64,000 bases of DNA, from NCBI RefSeq assembly GCF_000521485.1, contig NZ_BAVS01000007.1, forward strand, positions 1-64,000, written 5' to 3'. This document shows, in pieces, positions 32,898 through 48,505 of the stretch. Position 1 is the stretch's first letter. Each line of letters starts with the position of its first letter. Source of the DNA: Gracilibacillus boraciitolerans JCM 21714 (GTDB lineage: Bacteria; Bacillota; Bacilli; Bacillales; Amphibacillaceae). Below the pieces are notes generated by a model that ran no database searches, was not told the origin of the DNA, and worked only from the letters and a program-made list of their open reading frames with translations. The position numbers and the translations under genes are program-made.

Positions 32898-33902
32898 ATG
32901 AAAAGAGCATCATTAATTAATTTGAGAAGTCTTGTAACAATTGCGGTATTTGGAATCATTGTATTATTTGCGGTTGGTTGTTCATCAGACACAGAAGCGG
33001 AAGGAATACCATCAGAAATCCGCTTAGATTATGCTTATTATTCACCAACAAGTATTGTATTAAGAGAATTTGAGTGGGCAGAAGAAGCATTTAAAGAAGA
33101 AGGCATCAAGGTAGAATGGACACTAAGTCAAGGTAGTAACAAAGCGATTGAGTATTTAAACAGTAACAGTGTGGACTTTGGCTCTACAGCAGGTGCGGCG
33201 GCACTAATAGCTGAGTCTAATGATGTACCGTTAGAAAACGTCTATGTCTATTCTCAGCCGGAATGGACCGCGTTGGTAACTAATGAAGGTTCAGGTATTG
33301 AAAAAATTGAAGATTTAAATGGTAAGAAAGTTGCGGCAACACTTGGCACGGATCCATACATCTTCCTAGTTAGAGCTTTAGATTCTGTCGGCATGACAAT
33401 AGACGATATTGAGTTAGTAAATCTTCAACACGCAGATGGCGGAAATGCACTTGTGAATGGCGATGTCGATGCATGGGCAGGTCTTGATCCTCACATGGCT
33501 AAACATGAGCTAGAGTCAGGTACGGAGTTATTTTTCAGAAACATTGATTTAAATACGTATGGTTTCTTAAATGTTCGTGAGGAATTTGCTGAGAATCATC
33601 CTGAATATGTAGAAAAAGTAATCGAGTTATATGAGCGAGCTCGTAACTGGGTGTTAGAAAACCCTGAAGAAGCTGCTGAGTTATTGGCAGAAGAAGCAGG
33701 TATCAGTACAGAAGTTGCCAACATTCAATTGGTAGAAAGAACGATTCTTGATAATCCTGTACCAGGTGAAACACATGTTGAGGCAATTATTGCTGCCGGA
33801 AATGTCTTACAACAAGCAGGCGATCTTGAAGAAGAAGACGATGTCGAAGCTTTAGCAAATGAATTGATTAATCCGGAATATGCAGAAAAAGTGATTGAAT
33901 AG
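32898..33902 (+). CDS. SsuA-like ABC transporter substrate-binding lipoprotein
   Basis: Solute-binding protein of 334 aa with a lipoprotein signal peptide (TIAVFGIIVLFAVGCSSD; lipobox VGC). The NMT1/SsuA-type fold is suggested by LDYAYYSPTSIVLRE, VDFGSTAGAAALIAES and GKKVAATLGTDPYIFL. Relatives bind aliphatic sulfonates, taurine, nitrate or thiamine precursors. In a SAM-riboswitch operon with metY a sulfur compound such as a sulfonate is most likely (inference). Start ATG at 32898 after GGGGG. The permease follows 36 bp later. Confidence 0.85.
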   Translation: MKRASLINLRSLVTIAVFGIIVLFAVGCSSDTEAEGIPSEIRLDYAYYSPTSIVLREFEWAEEAFKEEGIKVEWTLSQGSNKAIEYLNSNSVDFGSTAGAAALIAESNDVPLENVYVYSQPEWTALVTNEGSGIEKIEDLNGKKVAATLGTDPYIFLVRALDSVGMTIDDIELVNLQHADGGNALVNGDVDAWAGLDPHMAKHELESGTELFFRNIDLNTYGFLNVREEFAENHPEYVEKVIELYERARNWVLENPEEAAELLAEEAGISTEVANIQLVERTILDNPVPGETHVEAIIAAGNVLQQAGDLEEEDDVEALANELINPEYAEKVIE

Positions 33903-33938
33903 TTATTAAGTAAAGTAATATAGGAGGGGGGGCAAACC

Positions 33939-34805
33939 ATGACAGAGCAGCAAAATAGTACAGCAGCTGGATATGCTAGTCCGGCGCAAGCAAAAGTAAA
34001 ATTAGATGAGAAAAAAGATTCGCTGAAAAAGAATAAAGGATCCTTATTACAAACTGTTTTATACGGGAGTATTATTCCAGTTGCGTTAATCGTATTATGG
34101 GAGCTACTAAGTCGTGCTGGTATTGTCCCTACCAATCAACTTCCAGCTCCAACCACGATATTGGATAAAATCATTAGTTTGGGTCAGGATGGATCATTAT
34201 GGGGCCATATTTGGATTACAACGTATCGCGTATTTGCCGGCTTCATTATTGGTACGATAGCTGCAATCGTTTTAGGATCCATCGTTGGCTTTTATAAAAT
34301 AGCAGAACAGTTATTTGATCCGATGATTCAAGCATTTCGTTCGATTCCATCGTTAGCATGGGTACCATTATTTATTCTGTGGATGGGTATCGGTGAAACA
34401 TCAAAAATTGTGATGATCGCTGTTGGGGGGGTATTTTTCCCTGTCTATTTAAATATTGTCAGTGGAATATTAGGAGTAGACCGAAAATTAATCGAAGTAG
34501 GAAAAATGTACGGCTTAAAAACCTTTCAACTTGTGAAACGCATTATTCTTCCAGCATCATTACCTTCCTTCTTAGTAGGAATGCGTAGTGGTTTAGGACT
34601 TGGGTGGATGTTTGTCGTTGCCGCCGAGTTAATGGGCGCTAGTCAAGGTCTTGGTTTCTTGCTCGTATTCGGACAGAATATGTCAAGCCCGGAAACGATT
34701 TTAGCGAGTATTATCCTGTTTGCTATTATTGGGAAGCTCTCAGACTGGATATTAAAACAAGTAGAAGTTCGTTCCTTGCACTGGCAGGATCGCTTAGAGA
34801 AATAG
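33939..34805 (+). CDS. SsuC-like ABC transporter permease
   Basis: BPD-type inner-membrane permease of 288 aa with an unusually long hydrophilic N-terminus (about 45 residues) before the first helix TVLYGSIIPVALIVLWELL. Family features: FRSIPSLAWVPLFILWMGIG and the EAA-like loop DRKLIEVGKMYGLKTFQLV. Start ATG at 33939 after GGAGG, whose G tail is a 7-nt run. Another 7-G run near 34425 adds a Gly (AVGGVFFPVY). Adjacent ATPase and binding protein complete the importer. Confidence 0.88.
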   Translation: MTEQQNSTAAGYASPAQAKVKLDEKKDSLKKNKGSLLQTVLYGSIIPVALIVLWELLSRAGIVPTNQLPAPTTILDKIISLGQDGSLWGHIWITTYRVFAGFIIGTIAAIVLGSIVGFYKIAEQLFDPMIQAFRSIPSLAWVPLFILWMGIGETSKIVMIAVGGVFFPVYLNIVSGILGVDRKLIEVGKMYGLKTFQLVKRIILPASLPSFLVGMRSGLGLGWMFVVAAELMGASQGLGFLLVFGQNMSSPETILASIILFAIIGKLSDWILKQVEVRSLHWQDRLEK

Positions 34806-34823
34806 AAAGGGGGGGCATATACA

Positions 34824-35552
34824 ATGAGCTTAGCATTAAGAAATGTCAGTCGTACATTTAATGGCACTACTGCTGTAAAAGGCGTTAATTTAGAAGTGGA
34901 GCCGGGAGAAATAATCGGTTTGCTTGGTACAAGTGGATGTGGGAAAAGTACCCTATTAAGAGCAATCTCTGGCTTAGATCCGGAATATGATGGTGAAATT
35001 GAAATTAATGGTAACGTATCGAGAGAAATTCAAGATACAGCAAGCTTTATTTTTCAGGAACCAAGATTATTGCCATGGTTAAATGTGTTAGATAATGTGA
35101 CATTTGGATTGACAGGTAAACGTAAAGACAAGGAAAACAAAGCTATTGATTACCTGGAAAGTGTCGGTCTTAGTGATAAAGATGCTCTCTATCCTCGTGA
35201 ATTATCTGGAGGAATGGCGCAACGTGTTGCCATCGCTAGAGCGCTTGTTACGTCTCCTGAAATATTGTTACTAGATGAACCATTTAGTGCACTTGATGCT
35301 TTTACAAAAATGCAATTACAGGATTTGTTACTCGATGTTTGGAAGAAGTATCAATCCACTATCGTTATGGTAACGCATGATATCGACGAAGCAATGTACC
35401 TTTGTGATCGTGTCGTAATTTTAAAGGGTCAACCTGGTGAGGTCGAGAGAGAAATTAGAATTGAACAAAAACGTCCAAGAGATCGTGGCAGTGAATATTT
35501 AGCACATTTAAAATCGGAAATTTTAGATTGTTTAGATTTAAACAAGAAATAA
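34824..35552 (+). CDS. SsuB-like ABC transporter ATP-binding protein
   Basis: Cytoplasmic ATPase of 242 aa. Walker A GTSGCGKSTLLRA near residue 36, Q-loop FQEPRLLPW, signature LSGGMAQRVAIARA, Walker B ILLLDEPFSALD, H-loop VTHD. The LPW after the Q-loop is typical of the nitrate/sulfonate/taurine ATPase group. Start ATG at 34824 after a 7-G run. Frame intact. Confidence 0.9.
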   Translation: MSLALRNVSRTFNGTTAVKGVNLEVEPGEIIGLLGTSGCGKSTLLRAISGLDPEYDGEIEINGNVSREIQDTASFIFQEPRLLPWLNVLDNVTFGLTGKRKDKENKAIDYLESVGLSDKDALYPRELSGGMAQRVAIARALVTSPEILLLDEPFSALDAFTKMQLQDLLLDVWKKYQSTIVMVTHDIDEAMYLCDRVVILKGQPGEVEREIRIEQKRPRDRGSEYLAHLKSEILDCLDLNKK

Positions 35553-35576
35553 ACAGTCTTCAAGGGGGATAATTGC

Positions 35577-37260
35577 ATGGCGCAAGTAACGACATCACAT
35601 ATAGAAAAAATAGAAGGTAACTACAATCTTGCTAACTATGAAACCGTTCGTGAAAATTTTGACTGGGCTGACGCTAAGAAGCTATTAGCTGCAGCGAAGA
35701 CTGGTAAAATTAATGCAGCATATGAAACGATAGATCGTCATGTTGATGACGGCTATGGAGATAAAATAGCTTTACATTACATTAATGAGGACGAGAAAAA
35801 GTCCTATACGTTTCAACAAGTGAAAGATAAAACAGATCATTATGCTAGAATATTAAAAGAACAAGGTGTGAAAAAAGGGGGGGACCGTGTTTTTATTTTT
35901 CTTCCTAAGACTCCAGAATGTTATATCGCTATATTAGCTGCGATTAAGGTGGGCGCAATTGCCGGACCATTGTTTGAAGCATTTATGGAAGATGCGATTC
36001 GTGATCGTATCAATGACTGCCAAGGGACATTATTAATAACCGATCAAGAGCTGGTAAAACGTGTACCACAACAAGATATTCCAACGCTTAAGACGATTCT
36101 ATTTGTAGAAGATATCGAACAACAGCCATTACAACCGGTGGATGGCGATCCATTTGTAGAATGGGTCGATTGGGAAGATGGTTTAATTATTCATTATACA
36201 AGTGGTTCCACCGGAAAGCCAAAAGGTGTCTTACACGCTCATCGTGCGGTCCAGCACCATATCGTGACTGGAAAATGGGTATTGGATATTAAAGAAGACG
36301 ATGTCTACTGGTGTACCTCACATCCAGGATGGGTGACGGGAAGTGTTTATGGTCTCTTTGCGCCATTATTAAATCGAGCAACTGTTGTGATTCAGGGCGG
36401 ACGCTTTAGTGCAGAAAATTGGTATTCGTTAATCGAAGAATTAGGTGTTACCATCTGGTACAGTGCTCCAACTGCTTTTCGGATGTTGTTATCAAAAGGA
36501 GATCTCTATAAAGATTATGATCTTTCTTCGATCCGGCATGTGTTAAGTGTTGGTGAACCCCCTCAACCCAGAAGTAATCCAATGGGCATGGAATCGTTTA
36601 GGTGTACGAATTCATGATACATGGTGGATGACGGAGACAGGCGGACACCTTATCGTTAACCTTCCAGCAGAAAAAATCAAACCAGGCTCAATGGGCAGAC
36701 CTTTTCCGGGAATAAAGATTGGCATCCTGGATGACGATGGTAACGAATTACCACATGGTGAAATCGGCCAATTAGCAGTAAGAACGCCATGGCCGGGACT
36801 AATGAAGGAAATTTGGGGCAATAAAGATAAGTTTAAAACCTATTTCCAATTTGAAGGCTGGTATATTTCAGGAGATCTGGCTTTACAGGATGAAGAAGGT
36901 TATGTCTTCTTTCAAGGTCGTAATGATGATATGATAAATTCCGCTGGGGGGGAGCGAATTGGACCTTTTGAAGTGGAAAGTAAATTAATTGAACATCCTG
37001 CTGTTGAGGAAGCTGGGGTAATTGGTAAGCCAGATCCATTACGTGGAGAATTGGTGAAAGCATTTATTACATTAAGAAATGGCTACAAAGAATCAAAGGA
37101 ATTAGTAGAAGAAATTCGCTTGTTTGTCCGCAAAAATTTATCGGCCCATGCTGCACCCAGAGAAATAGAGGTGTTGGATGAATTACCAAAGACAAAAATT
37201 AGTGGAAAGATTTTACGTAGAGAATTAAAAGCACTGGAAATAGAGCGGTCTAAAGAATGA
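35577..37260 (+). CDS. acsA: Acetyl-CoA synthetase (acetate-CoA ligase), one frameshift
   Basis: AMP-forming ligase of about 560 aa close to B. subtilis AcsA. Motifs: YTSGSTGKPKGV (A3 loop), GVTIWYSAPTAFRMLL, HDTWWMTETGG, GWYISGDLA, and the C-terminal catalytic lysine in KTKISGKILRREL. A 5-C run near 36548-36552 (4 expected, to read SVGEPLNPEVIQWAW) splits it. 7-G runs near 35878 and 36945 add Gly residues (KKGGDRVFI, SAGGERIGPFE). Start ATG at 35577, 24 bp after the ATPase, so probably in the metY operon, where it could re-activate the acetate released by MetY (inference). A terminator follows. Confidence 0.92.
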
Positions 37261-37321
37261 TTGTTCAATCGTTCACATAATTGTTATAAAAAACTGCATA
37301 TATGTATATTACTTCATTATA

Positions 37322-37355
37322 AAATAGGATATAGTATAACTATATCCTATTTTTA
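37322..37355 (+). terminator. Intrinsic terminator between acsA and ldh
   Basis: AATAGGATATAGT pairs perfectly with ACTATATCCTATT, then a T run. It closes the metY operon; the stem ends about 20 bp before the ldh start. Confidence 0.85.
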
Positions 37356-37374
37356 TTGGAAGGATTGATAAACA

Positions 37375-38340
37375 ATGGTAAATCACAAAACAAAATTACG
37401 AAAAGTAGTGATTATCGGAACCGGATTAGTCGGCACAAGTTATGCGTATGCGTTACTTAACCAAGGTGTTGTAAATGAACTGGTATTAATTGATATTAAC
37501 AAAGATAGAGCAGATGGAGAAGTACGTGATTTGAATCATGGGATGGCCTTTGGTAATCCAATGAGTATTAAAACAGGAGATTATGAAGAATGTCACAATG
37601 CTGATTTAGTTGTGATCACTGCAGGCATTCCGCAAAAGCCTGGCGAAACGAGACTAGATTTAGTAAGTAAAAACGCTAAAGTGTTCGAGGGTATTATCCG
37701 AAAAATCATGGATGTAGACTTTCAGGGAATATTCTTAGTTGCTTCTAATCCAGTCGATATTCTGACACATTTAACGAGAGAGATTTCAGGCTTGCCGAAA
37801 GAAAGAGTAATTGGGTCTGGAACAATTCTTGATACCGCCCGTTTCCGGTATTTACTAGGAGAACATTTTCGAATTGATACCCGCAACATCCATGGCTATA
37901 TTATTGGTGAACACGGTGATTCAGAACTTCCGGTATGGAGCCATGTGCAAATTGGTGGTATACCATTAAGTCAATATGCAGGAATAGACGATTTCTACAA
38001 ACATAAAGATATGCAGCAGATTTTTGAAAATGTTCGCGACGCAGCCTATCATATTATTGAGAGAAAGGGTGCCACGTATTATGGCATTGGTTTAGGATTA
38101 GTCCGTTTAACGAAGGCGATCTTAAACAACGAAAATGCGATTTTAACGATATCCGCACATTTAGATGGCCAGTATGGATTACATGACGTCTATATAGGCG
38201 TTCCTGCATTGTTAAATGAGAATGGTGTTCGTGAAGTGTTAGAACTTGATCTGACAGAAATGGAATTAAGTCAGTTGCATAAATCGGCAGCAATTCTTCA
38301 GGAAATGATTGATACAGGTATGAAGGCTATTAAAAATTAA
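37375..38340 (+). CDS. ldh: L-lactate dehydrogenase
   Basis: NAD-dependent enzyme of 321 aa reducing pyruvate to L-lactate. Rossmann motif [18 protein letters not shown] near residue 14, NAD loop [13 protein letters not shown], substrate Arg in [13 protein letters not shown], catalytic His in [13 protein letters not shown]. Start ATG at 37375 after GGAAGG. It lies downstream of the acsA terminator with room only for a compact promoter; no clear Rex site was seen. The malate dehydrogenase alternative is disfavoured by the EHGDSE and PGETR patterns. Confidence 0.93.
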   Translation: MVNHKTKLRKVVIIGTGLVGTSYAYALLNQGVVNELVLIDINKDRADGEVRDLNHGMAFGNPMSIKTGDYEECHNADLVVITAGIPQKPGETRLDLVSKNAKVFEGIIRKIMDVDFQGIFLVASNPVDILTHLTREISGLPKERVIGSGTILDTARFRYLLGEHFRIDTRNIHGYIIGEHGDSELPVWSHVQIGGIPLSQYAGIDDFYKHKDMQQIFENVRDAAYHIIERKGATYYGIGLGLVRLTKAILNNENAILTISAHLDGQYGLHDVYIGVPALLNENGVREVLELDLTEMELSQLHKSAAILQEMIDTGMKAIKN

Positions 38341-38354
38341 CATTTGTTTTAAGT

Positions 38355-38397
38355 GATAAATCTGTCTAACCGCTGTTTATCGTTAGGCAGATTTATC
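38355..38397. terminator. Hairpin after ldh
   Basis: GATAAATCTGTCTAAC pairs with GTTAGGCAGATTTATC around an 11-nt loop. No clear T run follows, but the strong stem probably ends ldh transcription. Confidence 0.65.
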
Positions 38398-38428
38398 ATG
38401 TTATCGCAAAAATTAAAAGGAGTCTGGA

Positions 38429-38677
38429 ATGAAATTAATACTTTATGGAAAAGATAATTGTAGTCTTTGTGATCAAGCGATGGTAATCTTAGAGTTACTC
38501 CAGCAAGACTATTCATTTGAATTTGATACGATAAATATTTATAATGATGAAGAGTTATTAGAAAAATACCATCTGATGATACCAGTAATTACATATCGCG
38601 ATACGATTATTGATAAGGGATTAGTCGACATGGAAACCATCGAAAATTATCTAAAATCAAAAAATCCTCGAAAATAG
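38429..38677 (+). CDS. Glutaredoxin-like thiol-disulfide protein
   Basis: Small thioredoxin-fold protein of 82 aa with the redox motif CSLC near residue 11 and a cis-Pro region LMIPVITYRDT. Resembles the DUF836/glutaredoxin family found next to cggR in several Bacillaceae. Start ATG at 38429 after AAAGGAG. The partner substrate is unknown; in bacillithiol-containing hosts such proteins are often called bacilliredoxin-like without proof. Confidence 0.8.
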   Translation: MKLILYGKDNCSLCDQAMVILELLQQDYSFEFDTINIYNDEELLEKYHLMIPVITYRDTIIDKGLVDMETIENYLKSKNPRK

Positions 38678-38706
38678 TTGAGAGAACTCTGAGATTTTGG
38701 TATAAT
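38678..38706 (+). promoter_or_regulatory. SigmaA promoter of cggR-gapA
   Basis: -35 TTGAGA (38678-38683), 17-bp spacer, -10 TATAAT (38701-38706). It lies just upstream of the CggR operator. Confidence 0.82.
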
Positions 38707-38735
38707 TCTCTATGGAAGTTATTTTTTGTTCTGAG

Positions 38736-38771
38736 TGGGACGGAATGCGACTAGGAGGGACAAATATTTCC
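38736..38771 (+). promoter_or_regulatory. CggR operator
   Basis: Pattern TGGGAC-N6-CGAC-N4-AGGGAC-N6-TTCC reproduces the spacing of the B. subtilis operator (CGGGAC-N6-TGTC-N4-CGGGAC-N6-TGTC). It lies about 30 bp downstream of the -10 element, so bound CggR would block elongation; release depends on fructose-1,6-bisphosphate. Confidence 0.75.
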
Positions 38772-38795
38772 CGGTTATAAAAGGAGCGTTTCCGA

Positions 38796-39818
38796 TTGAA
38801 GGAATTATTAGATATTCAAGAAAAATTATTCCCCGATTTGCTTGATGTCATGCAGAAAAGATATAAAATATTACATTACATACAAATGATGCAGCCAATT
38901 GGACGTCGTAGTTTAGCCGATAACATCAAGCTGAAAGAACGTGTGGTTCGCAGTGAGATAGACTTTTTGAGTAAGAACGGTTTTATTATGGTAACAGCAA
39001 AGGGCATGCAGTTAACAACAGATGGGGGGGAGCAGATTATCGAAAGATTATCTGCATTTATGAATGAAATTTCCGAATTTCGTGTTTTAGAATCACAAAT
39101 TAAGGATAAATTACAGTTGGAGCGTGTCATTATTATTTCAGGTAATAGTGATGAGCATCTATCTGTTAAGAAAGATTTAGGTAAAGCATGTATACAGTAT
39201 TTAACTTCCATCTTAATTTCCAATCAAACGATCGCTGTTACTGGTGGAACCACAATGGCAGAAGTAGCCAGCCAAATGAAACCTTCAGAACATGCTGTGA
39301 ATTGCACATTTGTTCCCGCCAGAGGCGGTTTAGGTGAACAAGTGGAAAATCAGGCTAATACAATCTGTGCTCAAATGGCTAAACGGGCAAATGGTAACTA
39401 CCGAATGTTATATGTTCCTGATCCATTGAGTGAAGATACCTATGATACGATTATTGAAGAACCAGCAATAAAAGATATTTTAGACATCATTCATGATGCT
39501 AATATTGTGCTTCATAGTATTGGTGATGCTGTTACGATGGCAAAACGGCGGAAAGCCTCTGACGCTGTTCTTGGAAAATTAATAAATGGAAATGCTGTAA
39601 GCGAAGCATTTGGATATTACTTGGATGAACAAGGTAATGTCGTTCATAAGGTAAAAACGGTTGGTTTGCAATTAGAGGAATTAGAAAGAGCACGATATAT
39701 TATTGCAGTAGCAGGAGGAACCTCCAAGGCTAAAGCAATTCAATCATACTTTAGGCAAGGTAAAAGTAATGTATTGATTACGGATGAAGCAGCAGCAAAA
39801 GAGTTATTAAAGGGCTAG
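38796..39818 (+). CDS. cggR: Central glycolytic genes regulator CggR
   Basis: SorC/DeoR-type repressor of 340 aa. The N-terminal HTH lies around [20 protein letters not shown]; the sugar-phosphate sensing domain includes [27 protein letters not shown] and [13 protein letters not shown]. Fructose-1,6-bisphosphate relieves repression in B. subtilis. Start TTG at 38796 after AAAGGAG. Its operator precedes it and gapA follows 47 bp later, so it is autoregulated and co-transcribed. A 7-G run near 39025 adds one residue ([10 protein letters not shown]). Confidence 0.94.
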   Translation: MKELLDIQEKLFPDLLDVMQKRYKILHYIQMMQPIGRRSLADNIKLKERVVRSEIDFLSKNGFIMVTAKGMQLTTDGGEQIIERLSAFMNEISEFRVLESQIKDKLQLERVIIISGNSDEHLSVKKDLGKACIQYLTSILISNQTIAVTGGTTMAEVASQMKPSEHAVNCTFVPARGGLGEQVENQANTICAQMAKRANGNYRMLYVPDPLSEDTYDTIIEEPAIKDILDIIHDANIVLHSIGDAVTMAKRRKASDAVLGKLINGNAVSEAFGYYLDEQGNVVHKVKTVGLQLEELERARYIIAVAGGTSKAKAIQSYFRQGKSNVLITDEAAAKELLKG

Positions 39819-39865
39819 TCCCTTTAAATATAAATTTAAAGCATATTTATAAGGAGGAATTAAGC

Positions 39866-40873
39866 ATGACAGTAAAAGTAGGAATTAATGGTTTTGGCCG
39901 TATTGGTCGTAACGTTTTTCGTCAAGCTTTAAAAAATGATGAGGTAGAAGTAGTAGCAGTTAACGATTTAACTGATGCGAATATGCTTGCACACTTACTA
40001 AAATATGACTCTGTGCACGGAATTTTGGAAGAAGAAGTTACTGTAAACGGTGATGCACTTGTAGTAGGTGGAAAAGAAGTAAAAGTACTTTCTGAGCGTG
40101 ACCCAGCTAATCTTCCTTGGGGCGACCTTGGTGTTGAAATTGTTGTAGAATCAACTGGTATTTTTGTGAAACATGCTGACGCATCTAAACATATTGATGC
40201 AGGAGCTAAAAAAGTTATTATTTCTGCGCCATCTCCAGATGCAGATGTTACTCTAGTAAAAGGTGTTAACGATGATAAATATGATGCAGCAAGTCATCAT
40301 GTTATTTCAAATGCATCTTGTACAACAAACTGTATAGCGCCATTTGTAAAAGTATTAAATGATAAATTTGGTTTAAACCATGGTTTAATGACAACTATTC
40401 ACTCTTATACAAATGATCAACAAATCTTAGACTTACCACATAAAGATTATCGTCGTGCTCGTGCAGCAGCTGAAAATATTATTCCAACAAGCACTGGAGC
40501 TGCAAAAGTAGTTGGACTAGTATTACCAGAATTAGATGGTAAATTAAATGGTAATGCAGTACGTGTTCCAACTCCAGATGGTTCACTTGTTGACCTTGTA
40601 GCACAACTTAACAAAGATGTTACAGTTGATGAAGTAAATGCAGTACTTAAAGAAGCTGCTGAAGGTGACCTTAAAGGTATCCTTGATTACTCTGAAGAGC
40701 CATTAGTATCAAAAGATTATATTGGAAATTCACATTCTTCTATTATTGATGGTCTTTCTACAATGGTAATGGAAGGAAATATGGTAAAAGTAGTATCTTG
40801 GTATGACAATGAAATTGGATATTCTACTCGTTGTGTAGACTTAGCAGTTTTCTTCAAAAACCAAGGACTGTAA
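39866..40873 (+). CDS. gapA: Glyceraldehyde-3-phosphate dehydrogenase (glycolytic, NAD)
   Basis: GapA of 335 aa catalysing the oxidative phosphorylation step of glycolysis. NAD motif [16 protein letters not shown] at the N-terminus, catalytic Cys in [12 protein letters not shown] near residue 152, WYDNEIGYS near the end. An in-frame ATG at 39866 follows TAAGGAGGAATTAAGC. Codon use looks strongly biased, as expected for a highly expressed gene. A hairpin follows before pgk. No 7-nt run falls inside this gene and the protein looks perfectly normal. Confidence 0.97.
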   Translation: MTVKVGINGFGRIGRNVFRQALKNDEVEVVAVNDLTDANMLAHLLKYDSVHGILEEEVTVNGDALVVGGKEVKVLSERDPANLPWGDLGVEIVVESTGIFVKHADASKHIDAGAKKVIISAPSPDADVTLVKGVNDDKYDAASHHVISNASCTTNCIAPFVKVLNDKFGLNHGLMTTIHSYTNDQQILDLPHKDYRRARAAAENIIPTSTGAAKVVGLVLPELDGKLNGNAVRVPTPDGSLVDLVAQLNKDVTVDEVNAVLKEAAEGDLKGILDYSEEPLVSKDYIGNSHSSIIDGLSTMVMEGNMVKVVSWYDNEIGYSTRCVDLAVFFKNQGL

Positions 40874-40892
40874 TAGCTTAACAAGTTGAAAG

Positions 40893-40926
40893 GGGAAGGG
40901 GGGGAATGATTTCTCCTTCCTTTTTT
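40893..40926 (+). terminator. Hairpin between gapA and pgk (attenuator or processing site)
   Basis: GGAAGGGG pairs with CTCCTTCC and is followed by six T. The pairing is exact only if the 7-G run at 40898-40904 is really 4 G. Such a hairpin would explain higher cggR-gapA than pgk-eno transcript levels. Confidence 0.65.
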
Positions 40927-40973
40927 CTGTATAGATGATTCACTAGTAATAAATAGCACAAGGAGGTTGTACA

Positions 40974-45793
<4,820 letters not shown>

Positions 45794-45840
45794 ATTGGTT
45801 ATTTTAAAAAGAATGAGATAAAAGTTATTCGATATAAGTA

Positions 45841-45898
45841 AAATCCGAACGATAATGCGAATTCTGCAATGTGAATTTGTTATCGTTCGGATTTTTTA
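45841..45898. terminator. Hairpin repeat copy 3, probable eno terminator
   Basis: AAATCCGAACGATAATGCG and TTATCGTTCGGATT enclose an AATTC/GAATT middle, followed by TTTTATT. It ends the glycolytic operon and belongs to the family at 6296 and 22778. Confidence 0.8.
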
Positions 45899-46079
45899 TT
45901 GCTTATCAGGAAGATAATGCGATATATCTTTGATTTACTGAATAGTAGTTATTTTGAAATTAATAGCGGATGTTAAGCAGTTCTCCATTTCATAATTAAT
46001 ACTCTTCAATTTGAAGTTATGACGCTTTTTATTGTTTTGTGATAGTATATAGTAAAAATATAAGTTGGAAGTGATTGAA

Positions 46080-46705
46080 TTGGTTGATACGATTATTTTT
46101 GATTTTGATGGAACGATTGTGGACTCTAAAAAAGCACTAGTAGCCGGTTGGAATAAACTTGCTCAAAAAACGAATTACAGAGAATTAAAATTATCTGATA
46201 TAGAAAAATTTCGAAAACTATCGATAAAGGAAAAAGGTCAATTTTTAAGATGTCCTCTTTATAAAATTCCATTCTTAATGCCTAAATTTTATCGATTATA
46301 TCAAGAATTCATACATGAAGTAGAAATTATTGATGGTATTAAAGAGTTAATGGAGAATTTAAAAACAAAAGGCTATTATATTGGGATACTATCGACTAAT
46401 TCACCAGAAAATATCTCAACAGTATTAGAACGATATCAAATTACCAGTGTAAGCAAAATTTTTAGTTCCACAAGCGTTTTTGGTAAAGATAAATTGTTGA
46501 AACGACTAATAATGGAAGAGCGTATTCCAATTTCAAAAGTAATCTATATAGGTGATGAAGAACGCGATATCATTGCTTGTAATAAAGTAAATGTACCTAT
46601 GATTTGGGTAAGTTGGGGGGATACGACTCTAAAGAAGTAATTGCAAAACATAACCCTAAGTATATGGTAAATTCTCCAAGAGAAATTCATGAAATTTTAG
46701 CATGA
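46080..46705 (+). CDS. HAD-superfamily phosphatase (frameshifted)
   Basis: HAD hydrolase of about 207 aa. Motif I DFDGTIVDSKKA, a helical cap, motif II around LSTNSPENI, motif III Lys near FGKDKLLKRL, and motif IV IGDEERDIIACN. A 6-G run at 46615-46620 (4 expected) truncates it; corrected, the end reads WGYDSKEVIAKHNPKYM. Start TTG at 46080 after GGAAGTG gives MVDTIIFDFDGT. The substrate is unknown; phosphoglycolate phosphatase-like enzymes share this layout. Not part of the glycolytic operon (about 280 bp and a terminator away). Confidence 0.8.
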
Positions 46706-46734
46706 CGAAACCAGTCTTAGAAATTTAGATAATA

Positions 46735-46768
46735 AAACATCCTCTCTGAATTGATCAGAAGGATGTTT
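46735..46768. terminator. Bidirectional terminator between the HAD gene and ptsI
   Basis: AAACATCCT pairs with AGGATGTTT, with an inner TCTGA/TCAGA, between two convergent genes. Confidence 0.82.
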
Positions 46769-46779
46769 GCTTATTTATT

Positions 46780-48498
46780 TTATTGGTTCGTCTTTTCACG
46801 GATAAATGCTTCGACTTCATCAGCAGTTCCCATGCTTAAAAACTGATCTTTAAAAGATGCTAATTCTTCTTTAGATAGTTCCTTTAATTGAGTCCGAGCT
46901 GGAAGGATCGATGTTGCACTCATACTAAACTCATCAAGACCTAAACCTAATAGAATTGGAATTGCAATCGCATCGCCAGCCATTTCACCACACATACCTG
47001 CCCATTTACCTTCAGCATGTGCAGCCTCAATTACGTTGTTAACAAGATTAAGGATTGCCGGATGGTATGGTTGATACAGGTAGCTAACACGCTCATTCAT
47101 ACGGTCAGCAGCTAATGTATATTGAATTAAATCGTTGGTTCCGATACTGAAGAAATCAACTTCCTTTGCGAATTGGCGAGCAATAACTGCAGTAGAAGGG
47201 ATCTCAACCATAATACCAATTTCTATTGATTCAGATATTTCTGTACCTTCCTGAATTAACTTGTCCTTTTCTTCAAGAAGAATGGCTTTAGCCTGACGAA
47301 ATTCATCCAAGGTAGCAATCATTGGGAACATGATTTTTAAATTTCCATAAGTACTTGCACGAAGCAATGCGCGCAATTGTGTACGAAAAATATCATCACG
47401 TTCTAAACAGAGACGAATGGCACGGTAGCCAAGAAATGGATTCATTTCATCAGGTAATTCAAGGTATGGAAGTTCTTTATCGCCACCAATATCAAGTGTA
47501 CGAACTACAACGGGTTTATCACGACCCATTTGTTCTAGTACCGATCTATAGGCATCAAACTGTTCTTCCTCAGTAGGAAGCTCATTTTTACCCATATATA
47601 AAAACTCGGTACGATATAACCCGACACCTTCACCACCATTGTTTAAAACACCTTCTACATCATTTGGTGTTCCAATGTTAGCTACAAGCTCTACATGTTG
47701 ACCATCTTTTGAAACAGAGGGTTCATCTTTTAACTTGGCCCATTCTTTCTTTTGTAATTCGAAATCTTCTTGTTTTTTCTGATATGTTTGAATCTCTTCG
47801 GCGGATGGATTTATAATTACTTTCCCTTCAATGCCATCAACAATTATGGTATCACCTTCATTGATTTGCTTTGTCACATCTTTTGTGCCTACAACTGCAG
47901 GTATTTCTAAAGAACGTGCCATGATCGCAGAGTGGGATGTACGACCACCCGTATTAGTAGTGAAACCTTGTACAAATTTTTTGTTCAATTGTGCGGTATC
48001 AGAAGGAGTTAAATCATCCGCGATAACAATAACCTGTTCATCTATTAATGCCGGATTTGGAAAAGAAACTCCGAGTAAATGAGCCATTACACGTTTTGTA
48101 ACATCTTTAATATCTGCAGCTCGTTCTCTCATATATTCATTTTCCATATTTTCAAACATTTCGATAAACATTTGAGCTGTTTCGTTTAATGCAAATTCTG
48201 CATTTATGTTATCTGTTTCAATTTTATCCTTGATTGGATTGATTAATTCAGGATCACTAAGAACTAATAAATGAGCCGAAAAAATCTCTGCATGCTCATC
48301 ACCTAACGAGGTGCGAGCATGCTCCTTAATTTTTTCCAACTCTGATTTTGACACGTCTAACGCTTTTAATAAACGATCTATTTCCTGGTCTATGTTTGCT
48401 ATTTCCTTCTTGTTAATAGAAAGATCTGGAATAGCTAATTTATATGCTTTTGCAATCGCTATTCCACTAGATGCTGCTATTCCTGTTAATTGACTCAT
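46780..48498 (-). CDS. ptsI: PTS enzyme I (PEP-protein phosphotransferase)
   Basis: General PTS protein of 572 aa that takes phosphate from PEP and gives it to HPr. Phospho-His in [18 protein letters not shown] near residue 190, PEP-binding region [17 protein letters not shown], catalytic Cys in [12 protein letters not shown] near 502, and [19 protein letters not shown]. Start ATG at 48498, 7 bp after ptsH, forming the ptsHI operon on the minus strand. Frame intact, no long G/C run. Confidence 0.97.
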   Translation of the reverse strand: MSQLTGIAASSGIAIAKAYKLAIPDLSINKKEIANIDQEIDRLLKALDVSKSELEKIKEHARTSLGDEHAEIFSAHLLVLSDPELINPIKDKIETDNINAEFALNETAQMFIEMFENMENEYMRERAADIKDVTKRVMAHLLGVSFPNPALIDEQVIVIADDLTPSDTAQLNKKFVQGFTTNTGGRTSHSAIMARSLEIPAVVGTKDVTKQINEGDTIIVDGIEGKVIINPSAEEIQTYQKKQEDFELQKKEWAKLKDEPSVSKDGQHVELVANIGTPNDVEGVLNNGGEGVGLYRTEFLYMGKNELPTEEEQFDAYRSVLEQMGRDKPVVVRTLDIGGDKELPYLELPDEMNPFLGYRAIRLCLERDDIFRTQLRALLRASTYGNLKIMFPMIATLDEFRQAKAILLEEKDKLIQEGTEISESIEIGIMVEIPSTAVIARQFAKEVDFFSIGTNDLIQYTLAADRMNERVSYLYQPYHPAILNLVNNVIEAAHAEGKWAGMCGEMAGDAIAIPILLGLGLDEFSMSATSILPARTQLKELSKEELASFKDQFLSMGTADEVEAFIREKTNQ

Positions 48499-48505
48499 GT
48501 AATTA

